A stretch of 15,898 nucleotides of DNA, taken from the NCBI GenBank assembly GCA_946612405.1, contig CAMOEQ010000011.1, positions 1-15,898 on the forward strand, given 5' to 3'. Below the pieces are notes generated by a model that saw only the letters and a list, made by a program, of their open reading frames with translations, was not told the DNA's origin and did not search any database. A program made the translations under genes and the position numbers. Every line of letters begins with the position of its first letter. Position 1 is the first letter of the stretch. Shown here piece after piece: positions 6,951-14,782 of the stretch. This stretch comes from an uncultured Erysipelotrichaceae bacterium (GTDB taxonomy: Bacteria; Bacillota_I; Bacilli_A; RFN20; CAG-826).

Positions 6951-7913
6951 ATGAAGAAATTTAAATTCAAACATTACAGCAAATTTGATAAAAAGAATTT
7001 TCTATTCATTTATTTATTAATTCTTTTACCAATTCTTCAGTTTGCAATGTTTTGGGTTTATGTTCATGTTGATTCATTCGTTTTAGCCTTCCAAGAACAT
7101 GGAACAGGCAACTTCACTTGGGATAACTTTGGAGCTGTCTTTAGAAATATTTTTCAAAGTGGAAACGCCGAAAACAACATCGCCTTAATGGTGGGGCGTT
7201 CTTTAATCTTGTGGGGCATATCCAACTTCATAGCATTCCCAATTGGTTTGGCCTCCACTTATGTTTTATATAGACGAATCTTCGGCCATTATGCCTTTAG
7301 AGTTATATTTACCATCTCTGGCATCGTTGGTGCAGTTATTTGGGTTACATTACTTAAATCAATTTGTAATTCAACCGGAAACAAAATTGTTATTTATATT
7401 TTACAAAATTGGTTCCATCTTACTTTGCCTGATAAGGTTTTAGCTGATGGTCTATTTGGCGCACCTCAAACAGCATTCCCAACACTTTGTGTTATCACTT
7501 TTATTCATGGTATTGCTGGTGGTAGCGTTATTGTCACTGGCGCGTATGCAAAAATACCTCCAGAACTTATGGAAGCCGCTAAACTTGATGGCTTAGACTT
7601 CTGGGGTAGTTTCTTCCATGTTGCTCTTCCTTGTTCATGGCCAACAATTTCAACAATTTTAACAATCGCTTTATGTTCCATCCTTGTTGCTGATGGTAAC
7701 GTCTATCTTTATACGAATGGTTCTGGAGGTAATGGCATGTCGACAATGGGCTATTACCTATATTATTTAACCGTTCAAATTTCCAAAAATCCAGCGACCG
7801 CAAACTATGGTTATCCAGCCGCAGTTGGTATTGTCGTCTCGCTCTTCAGTGTGCCTATTGTTTTGTTAGGTAGAAGAATAATCACAAAAGTGATTCCGAC
7901 AGTGGAAGTGTAA
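6951..7913 (+). CDS. Sugar ABC transporter permease, MalF/UgpA-like
   Basis: A 320-residue integral membrane protein with about six hydrophobic segments (near 17-40, 81-104, 117-136, 176-197, 229-247 and 288-306). It carries the EAA coupling loop E-A-A-K-L-D-G-L-D-F-W-G-S-F-F-H-V-A-L-P (208-227), which docks on the ATPase. It lacks the large extra periplasmic domain of enterobacterial MalF, as is usual in Gram-positive CUT1 permeases. It starts 14 bp after the binding-protein stop. The ribosome binding site is weak, so translation may be partly coupled. It pairs with the next gene to form the channel. Confidence 0.92.
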   Translation: MKKFKFKHYSKFDKKNFLFIYLLILLPILQFAMFWVYVHVDSFVLAFQEHGTGNFTWDNFGAVFRNIFQSGNAENNIALMVGRSLILWGISNFIAFPIGLASTYVLYRRIFGHYAFRVIFTISGIVGAVIWVTLLKSICNSTGNKIVIYILQNWFHLTLPDKVLADGLFGAPQTAFPTLCVITFIHGIAGGSVIVTGAYAKIPPELMEAAKLDGLDFWGSFFHVALPCSWPTISTILTIALCSILVADGNVYLYTNGSGGNGMSTMGYYLYYLTVQISKNPATANYGYPAAVGIVVSLFSVPIVLLGRRIITKVIPTVEV

Positions 7914-7915
7914 TT

Positions 7916-8833
7916 ATGAACATCAAAAGAAAATTGATTAGATTCCACAACAAGACAATTTCAGAGAAGTTGACTTTCATTTTGTATTTTATCTTCTTCG
8001 TTTTAATGGCCCTTATTACTTTATATCCAATTTATTCAGGTGTTCTTACTTCTTTTACAAGTATTGATGGTAATGTTTCAAAGGAGGTTCACTCATTCTG
8101 GGATTTCTTTGTTATATCGGGCGAACCTCAATTTGATTCATGGAAAAACGTTGTTAACGAATTCTCCGTTACTACCGATGTCGGCGATCAAAACCTATTA
8201 AATATGTTGTTTAATTCAATTTGGTTTACGATTGCTAAAGTCTCGCTGTCTTTGATGGCGTCATTTATTCTTGCTTATGCGGTTGCAAAATTCAATTTCC
8301 CTGGCAAAAACCTCATATATATCATTGCTGTTTTTGTTCAAACGATACCACTATTTGGCACAGGTTCTGCTTCTTATAAACTCTTTGATTCATTAAATAT
8401 GGTTAATAATCCATCACTCTTTTGGTTTGCGTGGGTAACCGGTTTTGACTTTACTTTCATTATCCTACACGGAACTTTGACCGGTATTTCCAATTCATAT
8501 TCTGAATCAGCCAAAATAGATGGAGCAAATAATATGACAATCTTTTTAAAAATCATTATTCCGATGGTTGCTCCTGTATTATTAGCCTTATTTATCTCTA
8601 ACTCATTAACCGTTTGGAACGATTATTCAACCATCATGGTTTATTTAAGAGATTATCCAACATTGTCCTATGGTCTTTACGTTTTCCAAACTGGTGAATC
8701 GGTTTATGCGCGAAATGCTCCAGCAATTCAAAATGCCGCAACGATTATTTCGGCTTTGCCAATTGTTTTAATCTATTCATTTAGTCAAAAACTTATTTTA
8801 ACTAATATTTCGGTTGGAGGATTAAAAGGATGA
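7916..8833 (+). CDS. Sugar ABC transporter permease, MalG/UgpE-like
   Basis: A 305-residue membrane protein with six predicted segments (near 20-42, 103-124, 132-150, 168-190, 213-232 and 275-295). Its EAA loop is E-S-A-K-I-D-G-A-N-N-M-T-I-F-L-K-I-I-I-P (197-216). A long hydrophilic part (43-100) between TM1 and TM2 should lie outside the cell. It begins 2 bp after the first permease gene, and its stop overlaps the next start by 4 bp (ATGA). It is the second half of the CUT1 channel. Confidence 0.92.
   Translation: MNIKRKLIRFHNKTISEKLTFILYFIFFVLMALITLYPIYSGVLTSFTSIDGNVSKEVHSFWDFFVISGEPQFDSWKNVVNEFSVTTDVGDQNLLNMLFNSIWFTIAKVSLSLMASFILAYAVAKFNFPGKNLIYIIAVFVQTIPLFGTGSASYKLFDSLNMVNNPSLFWFAWVTGFDFTFIILHGTLTGISNSYSESAKIDGANNMTIFLKIIIPMVAPVLLALFISNSLTVWNDYSTIMVYLRDYPTLSYGLYVFQTGESVYARNAPAIQNAATIISALPIVLIYSFSQKLILTNISVGGLKG
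8816..8820 (+). promoter_or_regulatory. Ribosome binding site of the triple-repeat lipoprotein gene
   Basis: GGAGG inside the end of the permease gene lies 9 nt before the ATG at 8830. It fixes the start that overlaps the permease stop. Confidence 0.65.
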
Positions 8834-11496
8834 GAATTAAAAATCTTCTATTTTCACTTTGCCTAGCCTTCACTCTAGGTGGTTGCAGTGGTGGTTCGGC
8901 TTTTCCGGTCGATCTTAAGCTTGTTGATAAATATCATGGCGAATACGAAGTAGGTTTTCCAATCGATGTTGAAAACTTTTTCTATTATTCTGATCGTTCA
9001 CAAGTAACAATTACATCTTCGTACAATAAAAATGGTTTAAATGTCACCGATGAAATTTTAGGTAATGTTTTCTTCCCAAAATACAGTGGTGAATATCTTT
9101 TTACCTGTTCTAGTTCTACAAAAAGTTTAAATAAAAGAATCACAGTAGTAGATTCAAAACCAACCTTATCAATAAAAGATACCGCCGCTTTTGTCTCAAC
9201 CGGAGTTGAAGTTTATTTCGTAGAAATATTTGCTGAAATTTCTCCTGATTATGCTCCTGCAAATGCCGATTTAAGCGTTTATAACGTTCAATACGCTCCA
9301 TATACATTTGATATTTCTCAAGACTTAACTAAACCACTTGTTGATTATGATTTCACTAACGTTGGTTTTACTCCTAAAAACCCCGGACTATATCGAGTTT
9401 TGGTAAGAGTCACCAACGGATCAAAAAGTGTTGATGGAGTCCTTAACGTTGTCGCTGCTAATAGCAAAAAAGACGGCAATGAAAACGTTCATAAGCTTGA
9501 TGACGGTACCTATGCTTCAAATAAAGTCGTAGTTGATAAAACGGTTAAAGATACTTTTGTTTTGCCAGCATCCATTTATGCCGAAGCATCATATGTCACT
9601 TTAAAACCGTTATTTAAAAATGGTGATTCAATCGGCCTTCGCTTTAAAGGGAAAAATGTTCCTTCCATCGGTTTGCTTGCTAGTCCAAGTATTTCCGGTT
9701 CTTATGCAATTAACTCTATCTATGGATACTTGCTTTCATTTGAAAGACGATATTCCAATCGTTATTCGCTTTATTGTCCAATGAATGGCACGATTTATAA
9801 AGATGGCCAAGCATCTCGAGATGAACTCTTTGGTGTCGATGATTTAGAGGAAGATACTTATTATTACTTAACCGCTTCTTTAGTTGGTAACACTCAAAGT
9901 GGTTCTAAAAAATTGCATTCAATTCACTGGAGCATTTGTGAAATCATTGATTATGGAACTATAAACGAGCGTTATTCCGAACCACTTAAGCAAATTGGAC
10001 AAAGTGGTGGATGGACCGATGAATACGATGTTCCAGAAGGTCGAGTTGTTTTGTATTCTTCTGAAAAAAGAGACACCGTTGTTCAAATCGATGGTCTACC
10101 AGATCAAAATGATTATGTTCAATATGGTGGAAGAAAACATGAAGGTATCAACCATTACACATTTGATAACTCCACTACAAAATCTGATAAAACAAAAGGA
10201 AATACCGCGACAGTTAACGGATATTTTGCCTATAAAGGCATCTATTCAAGTGGCGATTCTGTCTCGTTCACCTTCAAAGGTTATAACATCCCTGGTGTCG
10301 TTTTATTCGCTGATACAATCTCAGGTCTAACCGGTGGTTCAAAAGGATTATACATTTGCCCAGGAACTGGCGATGTAACTTTAAATAAACGCTTAACATT
10401 CTATGGTCCATATCGATTAGATAGTTCTAATCCGGTCGGCTATATGAGTTATGATGGTGTAACAACATACGATAATATCTTTTGGAATTACCGTGTTTAC
10501 AATCATGGTCGCACCAACGCAACTGATGCGATGAGTCCGTTTAGTTTCGATGCTTTATATCGAGATGGCGATTATCTTTATACAATTAGAATTGTAAGAG
10601 CATCTGGCAGTGAAATTATTTTAACCGCCTTACTTTATGATAAGCATTCTAGTTCTGGTGATTACGAGCTTATCGCTGATGAAACATTCTATATCTTTGG
10701 ATATACCGGCCCAACTTCTGGTCATATCATCGCCTATCCTAATTACACTTCAATGTCGAAAACAACGACATTCTGCTCATATCCAATCAACACTTCCCCT
10801 CTCACTGAAAGAGAATATTTTGCTTATCGAGGTTCCTATCAAGAAAATGAAACCAATTCTGCGATTCATTTAGATGATCCAGTTTTCCCAGAAAATGATA
10901 GCAAACGTTTGAAAGACATTTCTTATGTTGGCGTGAAAGGTGCTTCACAAATCGGCAAAACTATCAAAGTTAATTTCATTGGTAAGAATATTCCAAATCT
11001 TTGTTTGTTCTCTGACACTATTGATGGGCAAGCTATCGGCGGTGGCCATGGTGTTTATTTATGCACATCGTTCCAACAAGTTAGCGAAACTCCACCTTTA
11101 GGTGCTCCAGCCAATCAACATAAATTAATGCCATATGCTCCTTATCGATGGTCTCCATCGAATAGATTCCCTTACGATAAGATGGCTTATGATGATTTAA
11201 CTCATTTCCGTTATAACGACATCGGTAACACAATGCAAAATAAAGGTCTTGGTTATCTTGATGCTAGTGATGGAGTTAATTACGAATATAAAGTCAAAGT
11301 GAATTCTTGGAATGGCGGCAATATGAACATCACCGTTAGCATCACTAATGTTGATACATCCACCTTGATGTTCACGAACACTTTCACTTTGGATTTATTG
11401 AGTCATATGAGTTTAGGTGAAAACGTTGGTTTAGGTTCAGACCTCATTTTCTATGGTCAAGGCGCTGCCATTGATTTCACTTATACAATTGAATAG
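8830..11496 (+). CDS. Large surface lipoprotein with three repeated beta-rich domains, function unknown
   Basis: An 888-residue protein. The leader ends in lipobox L-G-G-C (Cys19), so it should be anchored on the cell surface. Residues about 25-210 look like two Ig-like beta domains, each ending in a strand of the type G-x-Y-x-x-x-x. After this come three diverged copies of one domain of about 170-200 residues (roughly 254-425, 465-655 and 698-888). Matching blocks are G-D-S-I-G-L-R-F-K-G-K-N-V-P (265-278), G-D-S-V-S-F-T-F-K-G-Y-N-I-P (475-488) and G-K-T-I-K-V-N-F-I-G-K-N-I-P (709-722). A later block ends in Y-G-P-Y-R-L-D-S-S-N-P (525-535) and Y-A-P-Y-R-W-S-P-S-N-R (769-779). I do not recognise the family. 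Aromatic-rich beta repeats on a lipoprotein within a sugar-import operon suggest glycan binding, as an inference. It is translationally coupled to the permease by a 4-bp overlap. Confidence 0.8.
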   Translation: MRIKNLLFSLCLAFTLGGCSGGSAFPVDLKLVDKYHGEYEVGFPIDVENFFYYSDRSQVTITSSYNKNGLNVTDEILGNVFFPKYSGEYLFTCSSSTKSLNKRITVVDSKPTLSIKDTAAFVSTGVEVYFVEIFAEISPDYAPANADLSVYNVQYAPYTFDISQDLTKPLVDYDFTNVGFTPKNPGLYRVLVRVTNGSKSVDGVLNVVAANSKKDGNENVHKLDDGTYASNKVVVDKTVKDTFVLPASIYAEASYVTLKPLFKNGDSIGLRFKGKNVPSIGLLASPSISGSYAINSIYGYLLSFERRYSNRYSLYCPMNGTIYKDGQASRDELFGVDDLEEDTYYYLTASLVGNTQSGSKKLHSIHWSICEIIDYGTINERYSEPLKQIGQSGGWTDEYDVPEGRVVLYSSEKRDTVVQIDGLPDQNDYVQYGGRKHEGINHYTFDNSTTKSDKTKGNTATVNGYFAYKGIYSSGDSVSFTFKGYNIPGVVLFADTISGLTGGSKGLYICPGTGDVTLNKRLTFYGPYRLDSSNPVGYMSYDGVTTYDNIFWNYRVYNHGRTNATDAMSPFSFDALYRDGDYLYTIRIVRASGSEIILTALLYDKHSSSGDYELIADETFYIFGYTGPTSGHIIAYPNYTSMSKTTTFCSYPINTSPLTEREYFAYRGSYQENETNSAIHLDDPVFPENDSKRLKDISYVGVKGASQIGKTIKVNFIGKNIPNLCLFSDTIDGQAIGGGHGVYLCTSFQQVSETPPLGAPANQHKLMPYAPYRWSPSNRFPYDKMAYDDLTHFRYNDIGNTMQNKGLGYLDASDGVNYEYKVKVNSWNGGNMNITVSITNVDTSTLMFTNTFTLDLLSHMSLGENVGLGSDLIFYGQGAAIDFTYTIE

Positions 11497-11500
11497 GAGG
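11495..11500 (+). promoter_or_regulatory. Consensus ribosome binding site of the TIM-barrel lipoprotein gene
   Basis: A perfect AGGAGG overlaps the TAG stop of the preceding gene and lies 8 nt before the ATG at 11509. It is the best site in the operon and suggests strong translation of this gene. Confidence 0.75.
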
Positions 11501-11508
11501 AAAGACAA

Positions 11509-13008
11509 ATGAAGAAAAATATTATTTTATTATCAGTTGTAACTCTTATGAGTTTATCCTCCTGCGGTGGAGTTGATTTAGAAAAGAACGCCCCAGATTA
11601 TTCATCATCTAAAGGTGAATTTATAACCTATGGTTATGCTAGTCCAACCAACGGTAACTATTCTGTTGATGGCGTTACCATCAATACTGGTGAAAACTAC
11701 CAAACCGTTGAACGTTATAAGGAATATAAAGAAGCCGGCTTAAATACCATGATGCTTCAATGGGAAGATAGATTCCCTCTTTCGGGAGAAACTGAATTCG
11801 CTACATCACATTGTAAACATTTAATGGATTTAACTTACGAAGCAGGTATTGAAAGATGCATTATCACCGATGATAGATTTAGAAGTTTATCCGGAAAAGA
11901 AACTCCAATTATCGGCAATGAATTCGGTTCACAAGCCGAACTCAATGCTTATGTCGCAGAAGCGATTAAAGATTATATAGATCATCCTGCTTTCTATGGC
12001 TTACTTTTAATTGATGAACCTCGTTATTATCAATTAGATTCCTTTGGAGCAGTTTATAAAGCTATTAAAGCTTATGACCCAAACATTTATATTGAATCCA
12101 ACTTGCTTCCATTTACGGTTGGTGAAACCGCTAGAGAGAGGTTCTCTCCAGATTGGCAAACCATGACCGACGAAGAAGCTTATGTTGATTATCTTGAAAG
12201 ATATATGAAAGTTACTGGAGCCGAAAAAATCTTAATGGATGATTATCCATTTAGAGTTAGAGGTAATTCTGAGATCATCAAAGATGCTTTCTTTAAAGGT
12301 ATCCAAATTCTTGCTAATTATTGCAATGAACATAATTTAAGATTTGAAACTGTCTCTCAATCAATGGGTGGCAAAAACAATGGCAATAGAACTTGGAGTA
12401 TGCCAACTCTTCCTTGTTTAGAATGGCAACTCAATAACTATATGTCGATGGGCTCCCAAGTATTTGCTTTCTTCACCTATTGGCGAAAAGTTTCTAATAG
12501 AACTGATGGTGAATGGTTCAATGATGGTGAATCATTTGTCACTAGCGATGGTCATTTAACCAGCGTTTATTACAACGCTCAAACAGTGCTTAGAGAAATG
12601 CAAGCTTTCGCACCAGTCATTTTGAACTTCCAATATCAAGCCTCTAAATCAATTGCTGAAGAGCCAGTTGCCTTCCCAATTGATTACGCAACCATGGACG
12701 ATATGGATTTTGCATTATTTACTAATGATGATATCACCCTTCAAGAAGGTAGAATGCTTACTCTTTATGAACTCAAAGATGAGACGAATGACCGCTACAT
12801 GTATTCAGTAATGAATGCAATGGATCCACGTCTATATTCCGTCGAAAAAGATTTAACTGCTGAATTCTCAATCAATTTCGGCAATAAATATAATGCTGTT
12901 GAAGTTTATTATCGTGGTGTGAAAAAACTCGTTGCTTTAAATAACGGAGTTTATTCATCTAAACTCGATGCCGGCTATGCCGAATATTTAATTCCATATA
13001 ACGCCTAA
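11509..13008 (+). CDS. Surface lipoprotein, putative TIM-barrel glycoside hydrolase
   Basis: A 499-residue protein with a lipoprotein leader and lipobox L-S-S-C (Cys19). Residues about 35-370 have the pattern of a (beta/alpha)8 barrel. An opening strand G-E-F-I-T-Y-G-Y is followed by a helix and E-A-G-L-N-T-M-M-L-Q-W (75-85). A fourth-strand-like segment G-L-L-L-I-D-E-P (164-171) puts Glu170 where clan GH-A enzymes keep the acid/base. Further matches are I-L-M-D-D-Y-P-F (241-248) and a late strand F-A-F-F-T-Y-W (319-325). Similar D-E-P, D-x-Y-P-F and F-T-Y-W motifs occur, as I recall, in uncharacterised surface glycosidase-like proteins. The last ~115 residues look like an accessory beta domain. 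The second catalytic acid is not obvious, so activity and family number remain open. It sits 12 bp after the repeat lipoprotein gene and probably trims glycan at the surface for the importer. Confidence 0.7.
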   Translation: MKKNIILLSVVTLMSLSSCGGVDLEKNAPDYSSSKGEFITYGYASPTNGNYSVDGVTINTGENYQTVERYKEYKEAGLNTMMLQWEDRFPLSGETEFATSHCKHLMDLTYEAGIERCIITDDRFRSLSGKETPIIGNEFGSQAELNAYVAEAIKDYIDHPAFYGLLLIDEPRYYQLDSFGAVYKAIKAYDPNIYIESNLLPFTVGETARERFSPDWQTMTDEEAYVDYLERYMKVTGAEKILMDDYPFRVRGNSEIIKDAFFKGIQILANYCNEHNLRFETVSQSMGGKNNGNRTWSMPTLPCLEWQLNNYMSMGSQVFAFFTYWRKVSNRTDGEWFNDGESFVTSDGHLTSVYYNAQTVLREMQAFAPVILNFQYQASKSIAEEPVAFPIDYATMDDMDFALFTNDDITLQEGRMLTLYELKDETNDRYMYSVMNAMDPRLYSVEKDLTAEFSINFGNKYNAVEVYYRGVKKLVALNNGVYSSKLDAGYAEYLIPYNA

Positions 13009-13012
13009 TCTT

Positions 13013-13017
13013 AGGAG
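13013..13017 (+). promoter_or_regulatory. Ribosome binding site of the second ABC ATPase gene
   Basis: AGGAG lies 6 nt before the ATG at 13024 and supports this start. Confidence 0.65.
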
Positions 13018-13023
13018 AATTTT

Positions 13024-13743
13024 ATGCCTCAAATAGTATTCCAAGATGTAGGAGTGATTTATCAAAATAAAAAAGAAGAGAAGGTGGTCTTTGATCACCT
13101 TAACGAAACTTTTCTTTCTGATAAAACTAATGTAATAGTAGGATTTTCAGGATGTGGTAAATCAACCTTGTTAAGGACTCTTTTTGATGGAGTAGAATAC
13201 ACTGGAACAATTACTATTGATGGCAAAAATATCGAAGATATAAATGTCCAAGATAGAGAATTAGCCTATGTTTCTCAAAGCTATGTCTTATATCCGCATA
13301 TGACGATCTTTGATAACATCGCTTTTCCACTTCGAAATATGAAAGCACCGAGTAGTGAAATCAAAGAAAGAGTATATGCAATTGCTGAAGAACTTGATTT
13401 AACGATGACATTATCTCGTAAACCAAGGCATCTTTCTGGTGGTCAACAACAACGTGTTGCTTTAGCAAGAGCATTGGTAAAGAATCCATCAATTTGTTTA
13501 TTAGATGAACCATTATCTAATCTAGATCAATCAACAGCGTTTAAATCTAGAGAAATTATTAAAAGATGTCTTAAGAAACGTAAAGTGACTGTCATTTATG
13601 CAACACATAATATCGATGAAGCAACTTCATTAGGCGACATTATATTTGCGATGGATGATGGGCAAATAATCTTTAAAGGAAGTCCGGAAGAATTTATGGA
13701 GTGTAAGGACGAAAGAGTAGTGTCCTTGATAGACGGAAAATGA
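13024..13743 (+). CDS. Second MalK-like ABC transporter ATPase, short form
   Basis: A 239-residue ATPase with every catalytic motif: Walker A G-F-S-G-C-G-K-S-T (40-48), Q-loop Gln85 followed by S-Y-V-L-Y-P-H-M-T (typical of sugar importers), signature L-S-G-G-Q (137-141), Walker B L-L-D-E-P with Glu162, D-loop S-N-L-D, and His195. It ends soon after the NBD, so the C-terminal TOBE regulatory domain of MalK-type proteins is absent. So is the coiled-coil insertion of the first ATPase in this operon. It starts 15 bp after the TIM-barrel gene, and its stop overlaps the next start (ATGA), starting a run of four coupled genes. No EAA-loop permease of its own follows. It may form a heterodimer with the first ATPase or power a different, unrecognised membrane complex made of the next three products. 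Confidence 0.88.
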   Translation: MPQIVFQDVGVIYQNKKEEKVVFDHLNETFLSDKTNVIVGFSGCGKSTLLRTLFDGVEYTGTITIDGKNIEDINVQDRELAYVSQSYVLYPHMTIFDNIAFPLRNMKAPSSEIKERVYAIAEELDLTMTLSRKPRHLSGGQQQRVALARALVKNPSICLLDEPLSNLDQSTAFKSREIIKRCLKKRKVTVIYATHNIDEATSLGDIIFAMDDGQIIFKGSPEEFMECKDERVVSLIDGK

Positions 13744-14201
13744 AAATAGATATCGCTGAAAAAATTAAGAAGCATCAAAAGGCTAAAAAATTATCTTTGC
13801 TTTTGGCAGGTATCTTTTTAGGATTAACAATCATCTCAATCGTTTGTTTCATCATCTTTGCTAATTATAGAATTCAACTATTGATGTCAATTGTAGGTTC
13901 GCTAGTTTCATCCGCTTTATTTATAGTTTCAACCTATTTCTTTGTTGGTGGATATTTATTTAATAAATACCTTTATAATTTCTATAAGCAATTAGACAAT
14001 AAAGAAGAACAAGTCTTAACTGGAAAATATAAAAATCCAAATCAAACCCAAACACTTAAAAAAGGATTGCTGTTCTTTGTTGTTTATTTTGGCGATCAAG
14101 AATGTTATCTAAGCGATGAAAAGATGATGCCTTATCTATTAGAAGGAAACGATTATCAAGTTACCTTAAAAGGCAACTTTGTAACGGAGATTAATAAATG
14201 A
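13740..14201 (+). CDS. Small two-TM membrane protein, unknown function
   Basis: A 153-residue protein not recognised as a known family. It has a Lys-rich amphipathic start (1-17), two hydrophobic helices (about 18-41 and 46-70) joined by a very short N-Y-R-I-Q turn, then a charged linker and a small domain of probable beta strands (108-153, with L-F-F-V-V-Y-F and Y-Q-V-T-L-K-G). Positive charges at both ends of the helical hairpin favour both termini in the cytosol. It is coupled to the ATPase upstream and the next gene downstream by 4-bp ATGA overlaps, which suggests the products work together in fixed ratio. Function is unknown. Confidence 0.7.
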   Translation: MKIDIAEKIKKHQKAKKLSLLLAGIFLGLTIISIVCFIIFANYRIQLLMSIVGSLVSSALFIVSTYFFVGGYLFNKYLYNFYKQLDNKEEQVLTGKYKNPNQTQTLKKGLLFFVVYFGDQECYLSDEKMMPYLLEGNDYQVTLKGNFVTEINK

Positions 14202-14782
14202 ATTCGCTAGTAAGTCGTAACTGGTATTATTTCCTAATTGGAGCGATAGTATCCACTTCAATAGTTTGTGGTGGAATCGCGATTAGGTGCAATCCAACCT
14301 CTAGTGAAAAAGTTCTCTTTTATGTATCAGCTTTAAATGTCGATACTTCGAAATTAGTTAACGAATCACAAAGTGTCGCTAGTAAAGATATCCGTCAAAT
14401 TAGAATCAACCATGAAAACGTCATCGCTAGTGAAAATAGCAGGATGTTCGGTCTAGTCTACGATTCAACAGATATCTACATTTATCCTGAATCTCAACTT
14501 GAAAGAACAATGCCGTTATCCGTTAAATTAAGCAAAGATAATGTTAGTACATTATTACCGAATGCAATTGATAAAGAAATCAAAAACGAATGTGCAATTA
14601 AAATCTATGATGCTAGTAGTGAACAAGGATGTTTAAAAGGCATTATCGATTTTCATATAAGCGAAGCTAGAGAAGAAAATTATTATTTATCTTTTTATAA
14701 ATCATCACTTCATATTGGTAAACTCAATAACTGCATATCTAATAACGCTCTTAGCATTGCTAATCATTTATTAAAACTATGA
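14198..14782 (+). CDS. Membrane-anchored extracytoplasmic protein, unknown function
   Basis: A 194-residue protein with one N-terminal hydrophobic segment (about 10-29) and a soluble remainder likely outside the membrane. A Cys at 24 is followed by Gly-Gly, but the preceding S-I-V does not fit a lipobox (Val at -1), so an uncleaved anchor is more likely than a lipoprotein. The soluble part has alternating strands and helices, including D-I-Y-I-Y-P-E-S-Q-L (92-101), a pattern like part of an alpha/beta binding-protein lobe. That resemblance is weak. GGAG (14186-14189) lies 8 nt before the ATG. The gene overlaps both neighbours by 4 bp. Family not recognised. Confidence 0.68.
   Translation: MNSLVSRNWYYFLIGAIVSTSIVCGGIAIRCNPTSSEKVLFYVSALNVDTSKLVNESQSVASKDIRQIRINHENVIASENSRMFGLVYDSTDIYIYPESQLERTMPLSVKLSKDNVSTLLPNAIDKEIKNECAIKIYDASSEQGCLKGIIDFHISEAREENYYLSFYKSSLHIGKLNNCISNNALSIANHLLKL

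Noticed and set aside
9995..10873. Alternative plus-strand open frames inside the 888-residue lipoprotein gene
   Set aside because: They are out-of-frame shadows. The main frame has a signal peptide and domain repeats, whereas these have no start signals or recognisable sequence.
14198..14300. Lipobox at Cys24 of the 194-residue protein
   Set aside because: The residue before the Cys is Val, and hydrophobic residues continue past it, so a membrane anchor fits better.
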